DNA of 64,000 bases from Kushneria phosphatilytica (GTDB lineage Bacteria > Pseudomonadota > Gammaproteobacteria > Pseudomonadales > Halomonadaceae). Position numbers and translations under genes: made by a program. The notes under the pieces are model-generated. The model was given only the letters and a program-made list of their open reading frames with translations, was not told the DNA's origin and searched no databases. The stretch spans positions 496,001 through 560,000 of the forward strand of contig NZ_CP043420.1 of NCBI RefSeq assembly GCF_008247605.1, read 5' to 3'. This document shows, one piece after another, positions 17,706 through 26,403 of this stretch (positions are counted from its first letter, which is position 1; every line of letters starts with the position of its first letter).

Positions 17706-18503
17706 GTGACGGAGATCAAACGTGTACTGCTGACCGGGGCAGCCGGTCAGCTGGGTATACTGGTCAGTGACTATCTGACCCGCCGACTGGAAGCGGGTGA
17801 ACTCGAGACCGTAACCCTCTCGGATGTACAGCCGGTAGCCAGCGATCATCCTCAGGTGCGCTGCGTGCAGTGTGATCTGGCCGATGAGCAGGCGGTGGAC
17901 GCCATGGTGCAGGGGGTGGATGCCATCATTCATCTCGGCGGCATCTCGGTGGAATCGGACTGGAAGAGTCTGACACGTGCCAATCTGGTCGGCTCGATCA
18001 ACCTTTGGGAGGCCGCACAGCGCCGCGGGATCGATCGCATCATCTTCGCCAGCTCCAACCATGCTGTGGGGCGCTATCCGAGCGATGAGGTGATCGACCA
18101 TACCGCACCGGTGCGACCGGACAGCCGCTATGGCGTCACTAAATCCTTCGGTGAGGACCTGGCCTGGCTCTATTCGGCACGCGGTGATGTGCGCGGTTTC
18201 TGCATTCGCATCGGCAGCTGTCTGGCCGAGCCGAAGACGGTGCGTCATCGCAGTACACTGCTGCAGCATGATGATTTCATGCAGCTGCTTGCCATCGGTC
18301 TGGCCGGCGATTACCGCTTTGAGGTGGTGTTCGGCGCCTCCGACGTGCCCCGGCCGTACTGGGATAATCGCAATGCCGAGCGGCTGGGCTATCGGCCGAC
18401 ATTTCATCCGCAGGATTTCGAACGTTTCGAGCTGGCCGATGACGAGACCACCTACGTGGGCGGGCCCTTTGCCGTCGGTAAAATCGACGTGCCGGAGCTC
18501 TGA
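17706..18503 (+). CDS. udh: Uronate dehydrogenase
   Basis: NAD-dependent short-chain dehydrogenase/epimerase-fold enzyme that oxidises glucuronate or galacturonate to the aldaro-lactone. It has the Rossmann start LLTGAAGQLG, the family-typical CVQCDLADEQAVDAMVQGVD and IIHLGGISVE, the catalytic YGVTKSFGE, and FASSNHAVG. The length of 265 residues equals Agrobacterium Udh as I recall it. The start is GTG at 17706 with AGGAGA upstream; no in-frame ATG is better placed. It is cotranscribed with the SMP-30 lactonase, giving two successive steps of oxidative uronate breakdown. REP-like repeats follow. Confidence 0.88.
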   Translation: MTEIKRVLLTGAAGQLGILVSDYLTRRLEAGELETVTLSDVQPVASDHPQVRCVQCDLADEQAVDAMVQGVDAIIHLGGISVESDWKSLTRANLVGSINLWEAAQRRGIDRIIFASSNHAVGRYPSDEVIDHTAPVRPDSRYGVTKSFGEDLAWLYSARGDVRGFCIRIGSCLAEPKTVRHRSTLLQHDDFMQLLAIGLAGDYRFEVVFGASDVPRPYWDNRNAERLGYRPTFHPQDFERFELADDETTYVGGPFAVGKIDVPEL

Positions 18504-18537
18504 AGCAGGGGAGACTTCGGTTATTGATGCGGTTGGA

Positions 18538-18677
18538 TCGCGACTGAAGTCGCTCCTAGGGGCGCATTACTGCCACCTGGCCGCTGTAGCAGCGACTTCA
18601 GCCGCGATGAGAAGCGTCCATCCGCCCGGGCCAAGCCTGGAGGCTATACTCGCTGTAGGAGCGGCTTCAGCCGCGAA
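18538..18677. repeat. Cluster of three REP-like imperfect palindromes
   Basis: Three copies of a unit reading about GTAGGAGCGGCTTCAGCCGC are seen. One is inverted (18538-18558) and two direct (18584-18608 and 18653-18677). Each contains a self-complementary core (GCGGCTTCAGCCGC or GCGACTTCAGCCGC). This resembles REP/BIME elements of pseudomonads and Halomonas. They lie between the convergent udh and aconitase genes, where they may stabilise transcripts or bind DNA gyrase or IHF. No RAYT transposase is in the window. Confidence 0.75.
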
Positions 18678-18770
18678 AAACTGATCGCAGCTGACGTCGC
18701 CCCTGCGGGCAGTAATTCACTGTGGCAGGTGAATCATTTCCCTGCCCGCCGAGCCCGGTTCCATGAGGAA

Positions 18771-20717
18771 TCAGCGCTTGCCCTGCTGCTTCATCCATTC
18801 GATCAGACCGCCGGCCTGCAATACCTCGATCTGCCGTTTGGAAAGCCCATGGCGCAGCGTTACGCTGCGTTCGCCGTCATTGACGCTGACTTTTAGAGTT
18901 TCACCGGCACCCAGTGCGTCGTAAATGTTCTCAAAAGCCAGCCGATCACCGCTCTCCAGCGAATCGTAATCGTCCTGGTTGTCGAAGGTCAGTGGCAACA
19001 CACCGAAATTGACCAGATTTTGCCAGTGGATGCGGGCGAAATCCTGGGCGATTGCCACTCGCAGGCCCAGATAGCGCGGAGCAATCGCGGCGTGTTCACG
19101 ACTCGACCCCTGACCGTAGTTGCCACCCCCGATGATAATGTGGTCGCCGGTGTCCCGGGCCTTTTGTGGGTAGTCGTCATCGACGCCGCGGAAGCAGAAA
19201 TCGGAGATGCGCGGGATATTACTGCGATAGGGCAGCGCCTCACCGCCGGCAGGCATGATCTCGTCGGTGGAGATATCATCGCCCACCTTGAGCAGCACGG
19301 GCAGGGTAAAGCTCTCTTCCAGCGGCTCGAAGCTCGGAAGCGATTCGATGTTGGGCCCTTTGATCAGATTCACCTTGCGCGCTTTCTCGACGGGCTGCGG
19401 TTCGATCAGGGTGCGGGTGTTGATGATCGGGTCCGAGGGGTTTTCGACGTGGGGATAGTCGAAATCGAGCGAGCGCGGATCGGTGATCTTGCCCATCAGC
19501 GCAGAGGCCGCGGCGGTCTCCGGACTGCACAGGAAGACGTGATCCTCGCGGGTGCCCGAGCGGCCGGGGAAGTTGCGCGGTACGGTGCGCAGGCTGTTGG
19601 TGTCGTTGGCGGGTGCCTGGCCCATGCCGATACAGCCATTGCAGCCGGCCTGGTGGAGGCGGGCGCCTGAGCTCAACAGGCTGAGGATATGCCCATCGCG
19701 GGTGAGTGATTCCAGAATCGAGCGCGAGGTCGGGTTGATCTCCAGCGATACCCGGTCATCGATGGTGCGATCCTTCACCATTTCGGCTGCAATGGCAAAG
19801 TCGCGGTAGCCCGGGTTGGCCGAGGAGCCGATATAGGCCTGCGACAGGGGCTCGCCGGCGATCTCGCGTACCGGCACCACATTGCCGGGGCTGGAAGGTT
19901 TGGCGATCAGCGGCTCGAGTTCGGAGAGGTCGATCTCATCGTGGATGTCATAGTCGCAGCCTTCGTCGGCCTTCAGCTCGCTCCAGTCCCCTTCACGCTG
20001 CTCGGCACGCAGGAAGTCTCTGACGACCTCATCGGAAGGAAAAACACTGGTGGTTGCGCCAAGCTCGGCTCCCATATTGGCAATCACGTGACGATCCATG
20101 GCGGAGAGATGTTCGAGCCCGGGACCGTAGTATTCAATGATCCGCCCGGCACCACCACTGACGCCATGACGACGCAGCATTTCCAGAATCACATCCTTGG
20201 CGCTGACCCAGTCGGGTAGCTTGCCGGTCAGCTTTACCCCCCAGACCTTTGGCATGCGGGTATAAAAGGGTTCGCCGGCCATCGCCATGGCGACATCGAT
20301 GCCACCGGCGCCGATGGCGAGCATACCGATCGAGCCGGCAGCCGGCGTGTGACTGTCCGAACCGAGCAGGGTCTTGCCGGGCTTGCCGAAGCGCTGCTGA
20401 TGGGTCGGGTGGCTAACGCCGTTGCCCGGGCGAGAGAACCAGACGCCCAGTCGCTCGGCCGAGGTCTGCAGAAAGAGGTGGTCGTCAGGGTTCTTGTTAT
20501 CCTCCTGGATCAGGTTGTGATCGACATACTGGGCCGAAACCTCGGTTTTGACCCGATCCAGTCCCATCGCTTCCAGTTCCAGCATGACCATGGTGCCGGT
20601 GGCATCCTGGGTCAGAGTCTGATCGATCTTCAGGCCGATCTCTTCGCCAGGAGTCATTTCGCCGCCTTCGACGAGGTGAGAGCGAATCAGCTTTTGAGTC
20701 ACGTTGAGCGCTGCCAT
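18771..20717 (-). CDS. Aconitate hydratase-like protein
   Basis: Aconitase-superfamily protein of 648 residues with the four-domain order of mitochondrial-type enzymes. The first three domains include LLGSDSHTPAAGSIGMLAIGAGG and the cysteine pair in GCNGCIGMGQ. A linked C-terminal swivel domain has GGGNYGQGSSREHAA. I start it at the ATG at 20717 (MAALNVTQK), preceded by GGAGGAGATC. An oddity: where most aconitases have GSCTNSS, giving the first cluster cysteine, this reads GSSANPG, so one of the three usual Fe-S ligands is missing there. Citrate/isocitrate isomerisation is the default call; a related hydroxy-acid dehydratase is possible. It stands alone. Confidence 0.82.
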   Translation of the reverse strand: MAALNVTQKLIRSHLVEGGEMTPGEEIGLKIDQTLTQDATGTMVMLELEAMGLDRVKTEVSAQYVDHNLIQEDNKNPDDHLFLQTSAERLGVWFSRPGNGVSHPTHQQRFGKPGKTLLGSDSHTPAAGSIGMLAIGAGGIDVAMAMAGEPFYTRMPKVWGVKLTGKLPDWVSAKDVILEMLRRHGVSGGAGRIIEYYGPGLEHLSAMDRHVIANMGAELGATTSVFPSDEVVRDFLRAEQREGDWSELKADEGCDYDIHDEIDLSELEPLIAKPSSPGNVVPVREIAGEPLSQAYIGSSANPGYRDFAIAAEMVKDRTIDDRVSLEINPTSRSILESLTRDGHILSLLSSGARLHQAGCNGCIGMGQAPANDTNSLRTVPRNFPGRSGTREDHVFLCSPETAAASALMGKITDPRSLDFDYPHVENPSDPIINTRTLIEPQPVEKARKVNLIKGPNIESLPSFEPLEESFTLPVLLKVGDDISTDEIMPAGGEALPYRSNIPRISDFCFRGVDDDYPQKARDTGDHIIIGGGNYGQGSSREHAAIAPRYLGLRVAIAQDFARIHWQNLVNFGVLPLTFDNQDDYDSLESGDRLAFENIYDALGAGETLKVSVNDGERSVTLRHGLSKRQIEVLQAGGLIEWMKQQGKR

Positions 20718-20877
20718 GATCTCCTCCATCGAGCTTTGTGACGCTTCGGCCGGACGCTTGAAGCATTGCTGCGCCGGGCGACCGGACACGATATTTCATG
20801 AGGTTTATTCTTCAGTGTAGAAAGACGTATCGCTGTTGACCCGAATGGATTGCCCACCGCCGACCATTGGAGTGTTC

Positions 20878-21399
20878 ATGCCCCACACGCCGCATGCCGG
20901 TGCGTTACCGGAGCAACTGACCACCACCCGACCGATCGGTGTGATCGCCGATACTCATGGTCTGCTGCGCGAAGAGGCCATCGTGCTGCTCAAGGGGTGC
21001 GACCCGATCCTGCATCTGGGTGATGTGGGTGATTTCTCGCTGCTGGAGCGACTGGCAGCGATGGCCCGGCTCTATACCGTGCGGGGTAATATCGACACCC
21101 AGTCCTGGTGTGAGCAGTTGCCCTGGCGCCAGGATCTGATCGTCAATGGCTGGCATCTGCACCTGGTACATGACAAGGCGGATTTCGATCCCGCCGCGCC
21201 GTGCGATGCCATGCTGCATGGGCACTCTCACAAGGCACTCAATGAGTGGCGTGATACGCCTGATGGCCGCCCCCGGTTGTGGTTCAATCCCGGCGGTGCC
21301 GGCAAGCGACGCTTTCGTCTGCCGATCACGCTGGGGCGACTCTGGGCCGAAGAAACGCAACTGCGTCGTGCCATTCTCCACTTGCCACTGATTGATTGA
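20878..21399 (+). CDS. Metallophosphoesterase, YfcE/MJ0936-like
   Basis: Small calcineurin-type phosphodiesterase of 173 residues. The motif set is complete: GVIADTHG, LHLGDVGD, RGNIDT and MLHGHSHK, then NPGGAGKRRF, as in YfcE-like proteins that bind two Mn or Mg ions. GNIDT takes the place of the common GNCD or GNHD, so one metal-site residue differs. The start at 20878 (MPHTPHAG) has GGAG close upstream; a longer frame from 20836 begins inside the promoter. It is probably cytosolic with unknown substrate. The SDR gene starts 46 bases after it in the same direction, so they may be cotranscribed. Confidence 0.85.
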   Translation: MPHTPHAGALPEQLTTTRPIGVIADTHGLLREEAIVLLKGCDPILHLGDVGDFSLLERLAAMARLYTVRGNIDTQSWCEQLPWRQDLIVNGWHLHLVHDKADFDPAAPCDAMLHGHSHKALNEWRDTPDGRPRLWFNPGGAGKRRFRLPITLGRLWAEETQLRRAILHLPLID

Positions 21400-21445
21400 G
21401 GCCGCTGCTATGCTGGGCCACACAGATTCGTATCAGGAGCGCAGT

Positions 21446-22177
21446 ATGGATGATCTGACAGGACGGATCGCACTGGTCACCGGTGGTTCACGCGGTATCG
21501 GCCATGAAACTGCCGTGACGCTGGCGCGTGCCGGCTGCGATGTCGCCATCAATTTTCTTCATTCCGATGAAGCGGCCGAAGCGGTCGTCAACGAGATCGA
21601 AGCGCAGGGGTGTCGAGCGCTGGCAGTGCGGGCCGACGTGGCCGTGGGCGAGGAGGTCAATCGCCTGGTGGATGAGGTCGAGGCCCAGCTGGGCTCGGTC
21701 GATATTCTCGTCAACAACGCCGGCATCAACCCCATTTATCCCCCGGACGAGATTGACGAGGCGCGCTGGCAGGAGACCCTGCAGGTCAATCTGACCTCGG
21801 CCTTTCTGGCCAGCCAGCGGGTCATTCCAGGCATGCGCAGTCGTGGCTGGGGTAGGGTGATCATGATGTCGTCGATCGCCGCCCAGTTCGGTGGCGTGAT
21901 CGGCCCCCATTATGCGGCCAGCAAGGCCGGTATGCTGGGGCTGATGCGCAGCTATGCCAAACAGCTGGCTGATCAGGGGGTCACCGCCAATGCCATCGCG
22001 CCCGCGCTGATCGAGACCGACATGATTCGCGATAACCCGAACATTACGCCGGATCTGCTGCCGGTGAAGCGCTTCGGCCAGTGTGACGAAGTGGCGGAAA
22101 CCGTACTGTTAATGGCTCGCAATGGTTACATCAATGGCCAGACGTTCAACCTCAACGGCGGCTGGGTGATGAGCTGA
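21446..22177 (+). CDS. SDR-family oxidoreductase (FabG-like)
   Basis: Classical short-chain dehydrogenase of 243 residues. It has the cofactor motif TGGSRGIGHE near residue 12, the structural NNAG (LVNNAGINPIY), the catalytic Ser in MMSSIAAQFGG and YAASKAG with Tyr and Lys. The ending GQTFNLNGGWVMS is typical of FabG-like enzymes. CAGGAG precedes the ATG at 21446. It is not in a fatty-acid cluster, so an acyl-ACP role is not implied; sugar, butanediol or 3-hydroxyacyl substrates are equally plausible. It ends just before the terminator shared with cydABX. Confidence 0.87.
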   Translation: MDDLTGRIALVTGGSRGIGHETAVTLARAGCDVAINFLHSDEAAEAVVNEIEAQGCRALAVRADVAVGEEVNRLVDEVEAQLGSVDILVNNAGINPIYPPDEIDEARWQETLQVNLTSAFLASQRVIPGMRSRGWGRVIMMSSIAAQFGGVIGPHYAASKAGMLGLMRSYAKQLADQGVTANAIAPALIETDMIRDNPNITPDLLPVKRFGQCDEVAETVLLMARNGYINGQTFNLNGGWVMS

Positions 22178-22233
22178 GCAGATGAGCCAGGCGCGTCACC
22201 TGCCATTGGCGAGCCTCATGGCTGGCGAAGACA

Positions 22234-22271
22234 AACGACAAGGGCCCGGCAAAAGCCGGGCCCTTGTCGTT
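22234..22271. terminator. Terminator between SDR gene and cyd operon
   Basis: A perfect 17-base-pair hairpin (arms 22234-22250 and 22255-22271, AAAA loop) lies between convergent units. The stem core is GGGCCCGGC. Poly-T tails are weak on both sides, but stem strength and position support termination of both the SDR and cydABX transcripts. Confidence 0.8.
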
Positions 22272-22283
22272 CAGTTGGGAGGA

Positions 22284-22376
22284 TCAGCGGAAGTCGCGTT
22301 TTTCCAGTTTGGCGACCACCAGGATGGTCACGCCGCAGGCGACCGCCAATCCCAGAGCCCAGATCAGATACCACAT
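22284..22376 (-). CDS. cydX: CydX, small subunit of cytochrome bd oxidase
   Basis: A 30-residue membrane peptide, MWYLIWALGLAVACGVTILV followed by VAKLEKRDFR. It starts MWY like known CydX/YbgT proteins, has one transmembrane helix and a short charged tail with Glu. The ATG at 22376 lies 28 bases after the cydB stop, with GGAGAACGCTC upstream. Position directly after cydB, start motif and size make the call strong. CydX stabilises the haems of CydAB in Escherichia coli. It is too short for usual gene finders and easily missed. Confidence 0.85.
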   Translation of the reverse strand: MWYLIWALGLAVACGVTILVVAKLEKRDFR

Positions 22377-22404
22377 GAGCGTTCTCCTTCAGCAGTTTCC
22401 GTAT

Positions 22405-23535
22405 TCAGTAAAGGCCGTGGGCATCGCTTTTGATGTGCTCGACGGTAATACGCCGCCACATCTTGAAGTAACACCAGCTGGTGTAGGCGAGGATGATCGG
22501 TACCATCACCAGCGCGACCCAGAACATGATCCGCAGTGTGAGTTCACTCGAGGTGGCATCCCACAGCGTTAGGCTGGCCTTTGGATCGAGACTCGATGGC
22601 ATGACAAAGGGGAACAGAGCCAGGCCGGCCGTTGCGATGACACCAGCCATCGAGAGCGACGTGGCAATAAAGGCCTGACCGCCTCGTCCGGCGCGCGCCA
22701 GACTTGCCGCCACCAGTGCACCGGCGACGGCCAGCAGCGGTGCGATCCACATCAGCGGATTGTCAAAGCGGGTGAGCCAGCTCTGCTGTGAGACCTGTTT
22801 GTCGAGCAGGTTCATGGCGGTATTGGTATTGCCGATGGTATCCAGGTGATAGCCCATACCGCTGGCGCTGACCCAGAAGCCGGCCAGTGCAAACAGTACG
22901 ATCAGCGCAATGGCTGCCAGCTGCACCACACGCGCAGCCCGGTCGGCGACGATCCGATCAGCGCGGGCCAGCAGCCAGGCCGCACCGTGCATGACGATCA
23001 TGGCCACAGAGATCAGCCCGCAGACGATCGCGAAGGGGTTGAGCAGACCGAAGAAGCTGCCGTCATAAAAGGCTCGCATCATGTCGTCGACCCGGAAGGG
23101 CACACCCTGCAGCAGATTGCCGAACGCAACACCGAACACCAGCGTTGGTACGAAACTGCCGAACCAGATCAGCCGATCCCACCAGCCACGCCAGCGACTC
23201 GATTCGATCTTGGAGCGGTAGTCGAAGCCGACGGGACGGAAGAACAGCGCCAGCAGTACCAGCAGCATGGCGAAGTAAAAACCCGAGAAGGCCGTGGCAT
23301 AGACGGGCGGCCAGGCAGCGAAAATGGCGCCGCCGGCAGTGATCAGCCAGACCTGGTTACCATCCCAGTGCGGCGCGATGGTGTTGATCACAACGCGGCG
23401 TTCATGGTCGGTACGACCAATCATCGGCATCAGGATGCCGGCGCCCATGTCGAGGCCGTCGGCGATGGCAAATCCGATCAGCAGTACCCCGATCAGCAGC
23501 CACCAGATCAGCTTGAGCATTTCATAGTCGAGCAT
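22405..23535 (-). CDS. cydB: Cytochrome bd ubiquinol oxidase subunit II
   Basis: Integral membrane subunit of the high-affinity quinol oxidase, 376 residues with eight to nine hydrophobic helices. Conserved blocks include [17 protein letters not shown] near the start, [27 protein letters not shown] (split here by position, residues about 50-76) and [12 protein letters not shown] near the end. I chose the ATG at 23535 (MLDYEML) with GGAGG 8 bases upstream, 4 bases after the cydA stop. It forms the pseudo-symmetric partner of CydA and works with the CydX peptide encoded next. Expression under low oxygen is expected. Confidence 0.95.
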   Translation of the reverse strand: MLDYEMLKLIWWLLIGVLLIGFAIADGLDMGAGILMPMIGRTDHERRVVINTIAPHWDGNQVWLITAGGAIFAAWPPVYATAFSGFYFAMLLVLLALFFRPVGFDYRSKIESSRWRGWWDRLIWFGSFVPTLVFGVAFGNLLQGVPFRVDDMMRAFYDGSFFGLLNPFAIVCGLISVAMIVMHGAAWLLARADRIVADRAARVVQLAAIALIVLFALAGFWVSASGMGYHLDTIGNTNTAMNLLDKQVSQQSWLTRFDNPLMWIAPLLAVAGALVAASLARAGRGGQAFIATSLSMAGVIATAGLALFPFVMPSSLDPKASLTLWDATSSELTLRIMFWVALVMVPIILAYTSWCYFKMWRRITVEHIKSDAHGLY

Positions 23536-23539
23536 GGTG

Positions 23540-25126
23540 TCAGCCTCCAATAGCCGGTGAGGGAGTGCCGTGCGTGCTGTCACTCTCGAAGTGATAGCGC
23601 CCCGTGTGCAGGCTGGATGGGCCCTGGCGAGCAAAGCGCAGCATCAGCCACATTTCGACGATGAACAGACCCGTATAGACCACCACGAAGCCGGTCAGAC
23701 TGATCCAGAGATCACGCGCTGTAAGCGATGAAGTGGCCAGGAAGGTCGGCAGGACCTCGCCGATTGCCCAGGGTTGACGCCCGTACTCGGCCACGAACCA
23801 GCCGCACTCGACCGCAATCCAGGGCAGTGGGATGGCGAACACACAGAGCCACAACGCGCGACGGTAGTTCGACACCGTTCGGCGCACGCTGATCCAGGTA
23901 CCGAAGGCGAAGACCAGCAGCATCAGCAGTCCACAGGCGACCATGATGCGGAAGGTGAAGAACAGTGGTGCCACATTGGGGATGGTATCCAGTGCCGCCT
24001 GATGGATCTGGGCCGGCGTGGCATTGGCCGGATCCTCGAGATAGCGCAGCATCAGCATGCCGTAGCCGATATCGGCCTGGTGCTGTTCGATGGTCTGACG
24101 TACTGCGGGTGAGTCATTACCTTCGCGCAGCTGCTGGAGTGCCGTATAGCCCTTGATACCGCTGATGATACGCTGCTCATGCAGATCGGTGAGCTCATTG
24201 AGGCCGGTGACCTGCTCATCCATCGAACGGGTTGCGATCAGCCCCAGTAACCAGGGAATCTGAATGGAGAAGTCGTTTTCGCGGGTTTCCTGATTGGGTA
24301 TGGCGAACAGGGTGAAATCCGCGGGTGCCGGCTGAGTATCCCATTCGGCTTCGATGGCGGCGAGCTTGTATTTCTGAACATCGCCCATTTCGTAGCCGGA
24401 TTCGTCTCCCAGTACCATGACCGACAGCACCGCAAACAGCCCGAAGATCGAACCCACGGCAAAGGAGCGTTTGGCGAAAGCCAGATCACGCCCCTTGAGT
24501 AGATACCAGGCACTGATACCGACTACAAACAGGGCGCCAGTGCAGTAACCTGCTGCCACGGTATGTACGAACTTGACCTGAGCAACCGGGTTGAAGATGA
24601 CATCGGCAAAGCTCTGCATCTCCATGCGCATGGTTTCAAAGTTGAACTGGGCGCCGGTGGGGTGCTGCATCCAGCCGTTGGCGATCAGGATCCACAGTGC
24701 CGAGAAATTCGAACCGATGGCCACCAGCCAGGTCACCACCATGTGCTGGACCTTGCTCAGTCGATCCCAGCCGAAAAAGAACAGCCCGACAAAGGTGGAT
24801 TCGAGGAAGAAGGCCATCAGCCCTTCAATGGCCAGCGGGGCGCCAAAGATATCGCCCACATAGTGGGAGTAGTAGGCCCAGTTGGTGCCGAACTGAAACT
24901 CCATGGTCAGCCCGGTCGTCACGCCGAGGGCAAAGTTGATACCGAACAGCTTGCCCCAGAAGCGGGTCATGTCACGGTAGATTTCGCGGCCGGTGGCGAC
25001 ATAGGTCGTCTCCATGATGGCCAGCACGAAAGCCAGTCCCAGCGTCAGCGGGACAAAGAGAAAGTGATAGAGCGCGGTGAGGGCAAACTGCCATCTCGAA
25101 AGCGCGACGAGCGACTCGGAAATCAT
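23540..25126 (-). CDS. cydA: Cytochrome bd ubiquinol oxidase subunit I
   Basis: Quinol- and haem-binding subunit that reduces oxygen to water without pumping protons; 528 residues. The N-terminus [21 protein letters not shown] carries the axial His21 (His19 in E. coli numbering), and [25 protein letters not shown]-equivalent helices and the Q-loop with [12 protein letters not shown] near the C-terminus are present. The ATG at 25126 follows AAGGGG; a longer frame to 25243 is not needed. It opens the cydABX operon. The upstream 287 bases have an AT-rich stretch (TTATATATAAG, minus strand about 25305-25320) that may be the promoter; I saw no clear FNR box there. Confidence 0.95.
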   Translation of the reverse strand: MISESLVALSRWQFALTALYHFLFVPLTLGLAFVLAIMETTYVATGREIYRDMTRFWGKLFGINFALGVTTGLTMEFQFGTNWAYYSHYVGDIFGAPLAIEGLMAFFLESTFVGLFFFGWDRLSKVQHMVVTWLVAIGSNFSALWILIANGWMQHPTGAQFNFETMRMEMQSFADVIFNPVAQVKFVHTVAAGYCTGALFVVGISAWYLLKGRDLAFAKRSFAVGSIFGLFAVLSVMVLGDESGYEMGDVQKYKLAAIEAEWDTQPAPADFTLFAIPNQETRENDFSIQIPWLLGLIATRSMDEQVTGLNELTDLHEQRIISGIKGYTALQQLREGNDSPAVRQTIEQHQADIGYGMLMLRYLEDPANATPAQIHQAALDTIPNVAPLFFTFRIMVACGLLMLLVFAFGTWISVRRTVSNYRRALWLCVFAIPLPWIAVECGWFVAEYGRQPWAIGEVLPTFLATSSLTARDLWISLTGFVVVYTGLFIVEMWLMLRFARQGPSSLHTGRYHFESDSTHGTPSPAIGG

Positions 25127-25332
25127 GTCCCGGACCCCTTGTCGAATGATCCCCTGATGTCCCCGTGTCAGCGAGCGCGTTGTGCCGGTTCTGTCGCCGG
25201 CTGTTCGAGTTATCGCGTACGAGGGCACCACCTGAAAGCCCATGCGACTTTCATGGCCATTTTACGGCCGATATGAAGAATCCCTATAGGGCAGTTTGTC
25301 GCATGCGCTTATATATAATGAATTGCTGTTTC

Positions 25333-25379
25333 AAAATAAAAAACCCATGTCCTGGAATTTTCCAATCAAAAGATGGGTT
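25333..25379 (-). terminator. Rho-independent terminator of fnr
   Basis: On the minus strand, AACCCAT and ATGGGTT (25342-25379) pair around an inner TGGAA/TTCCA helix and are followed by a T-rich tail (GGTTTTTTATTTTG). It lies 34 bases after the fnr stop and insulates fnr from cydA. Confidence 0.75.
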
Positions 25380-25413
25380 GTGGTACTGATGGAAAGCAAT
25401 CCTGTCGTTTTTT

Positions 25414-26148
25414 TCAGGGTGAACCGTTTTCGGCAAGTTCATATAATAATTGTGGCTGCAATATTTGAACGTCGCGTCCCCTGATGGCGACCAGATGATT
25501 GTCCCTGAAGCGTTTGAGCACCCGGCTGACCGTTTCAAGAGCAAGGCCAAGATGATTGCTGATATCGGTTCGTGTCATGGGAAGCCGATAGGTTTTTGAA
25601 GAGTGCCCGCACCTCTGAAAGCGCACAGCCAGATTGATCAGAAAACCGGCAATACGCTCATCGGCCGTCTTGCATGACAGCAGGCGAATCAGACGGTGAT
25701 CCTCTTTCATCTCGCGGCTCATGCTGCGAAATAATTGACTGCGCAGCTGTGGTATCCGTTCGGCCAGCGTCTCCAGATGGCTGAAGGGGATTTCACAAAT
25801 ACAGGTTTTCTCCATGGCATGGGCATAACCGGTATGGTAGCCATCGTCGATACCATCGAATCCCACCAGTTCTCCGGGCAGAAAAAAATGGGTGATCTGC
25901 TCATTGCCTGCATGATCAAAATTGACCTGTTTGAGGCTGCCGGAACGAATGGCATAGACGTTTGAAAAATGATCGCCCTGTCTGAAGAGACAATCGCCTG
26001 TCGCCAGTGGGGGGCGTCTTTTGATAATGGCATCAAAGTGATCCAGCTCACCGGTTTTCAACGCCACTGGCAGACATAGCGAGCTCAGGCTGCAGGTCTG
26101 GCAATGTGCGCCATGAGAACAATAAGGGGTGGCCGACGCAATGGTCAT
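25414..26148 (-). CDS. fnr: Fnr/Anr-type oxygen-sensing regulator
   Basis: Global anaerobic regulator of 244 residues. N-terminal Cys16, Cys19 and Cys25 (HCQTCSLSSLC) plus Cys118 (CICEIP) match the four [4Fe-4S] ligands of Fnr/Anr. The effector-like beta-roll reads FFLPGELVGFDGI. The recognition helix has E205, S208 and R209 (ETVSRVLKRF), the residues that read TTGAT-N4-ATCAA. Such boxes occur before narK (30803) and narH (38329). It is divergent from hmp and followed by cydABX, and ends in its own terminator. Another name would be anr or etrA. Confidence 0.93.
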   Translation of the reverse strand: MTIASATPYCSHGAHCQTCSLSSLCLPVALKTGELDHFDAIIKRRPPLATGDCLFRQGDHFSNVYAIRSGSLKQVNFDHAGNEQITHFFLPGELVGFDGIDDGYHTGYAHAMEKTCICEIPFSHLETLAERIPQLRSQLFRSMSREMKEDHRLIRLLSCKTADERIAGFLINLAVRFQRCGHSSKTYRLPMTRTDISNHLGLALETVSRVLKRFRDNHLVAIRGRDVQILQPQLLYELAENGSP

Positions 26149-26261
26149 GATTTCATTTCCGTGAGGAGTTCATCGCGCATTCGAAAGGATCTTGTAATAA
26201 ACAATGATAATGGATTTTCTCTCTGCAGAATTCTCGCTGAAGGTATCAAATTGACTCAGGT

Positions 26262-26278
26262 AGTGTCACTTGGACACT
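26262..26278. promoter_or_regulatory. NorR-like binding site upstream of hmp
   Basis: AGTGTC-ACTTG-GACACT is a perfect dyad containing GT-N7-AC, the core recognised by NorR-type activators. It lies about 80 bases upstream of the sigma-54-like promoter at 26341, a normal distance for an enhancer. No norR/fhpR gene is in the window. Confidence 0.5.
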
Positions 26279-26340
26279 GTCGACAAGAATCAAAATGACA
26301 CGCTTTTAATAATAGGTATGGTATTTCAAGCAGTTACAAC

Positions 26341-26357
26341 CTGGCATGAGACTTGCT
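26341..26357 (+). promoter_or_regulatory. Sigma-54 promoter for hmp
   Basis: CTGGCATGAGACTTGCT matches the -24/-12 consensus YTGGCACG-N4-TTGCW at all but one fixed position (T for C), with correct spacing of GG and GC. It ends 47 bases before the hmp ATG. A NorR-like site upstream supports nitric-oxide control through RpoN. Confidence 0.7.
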
Positions 26358-26403
26358 AAGTCATGATTGTGTTTTTATTGATTTGATCAAAGAGAATGTT
26401 TTT

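Noticed and set aside
25282..25291. CCCTATAGGG palindrome upstream of cydA
   Set aside because: A 10-base palindrome is too short to call an operator without a second copy or known consensus.
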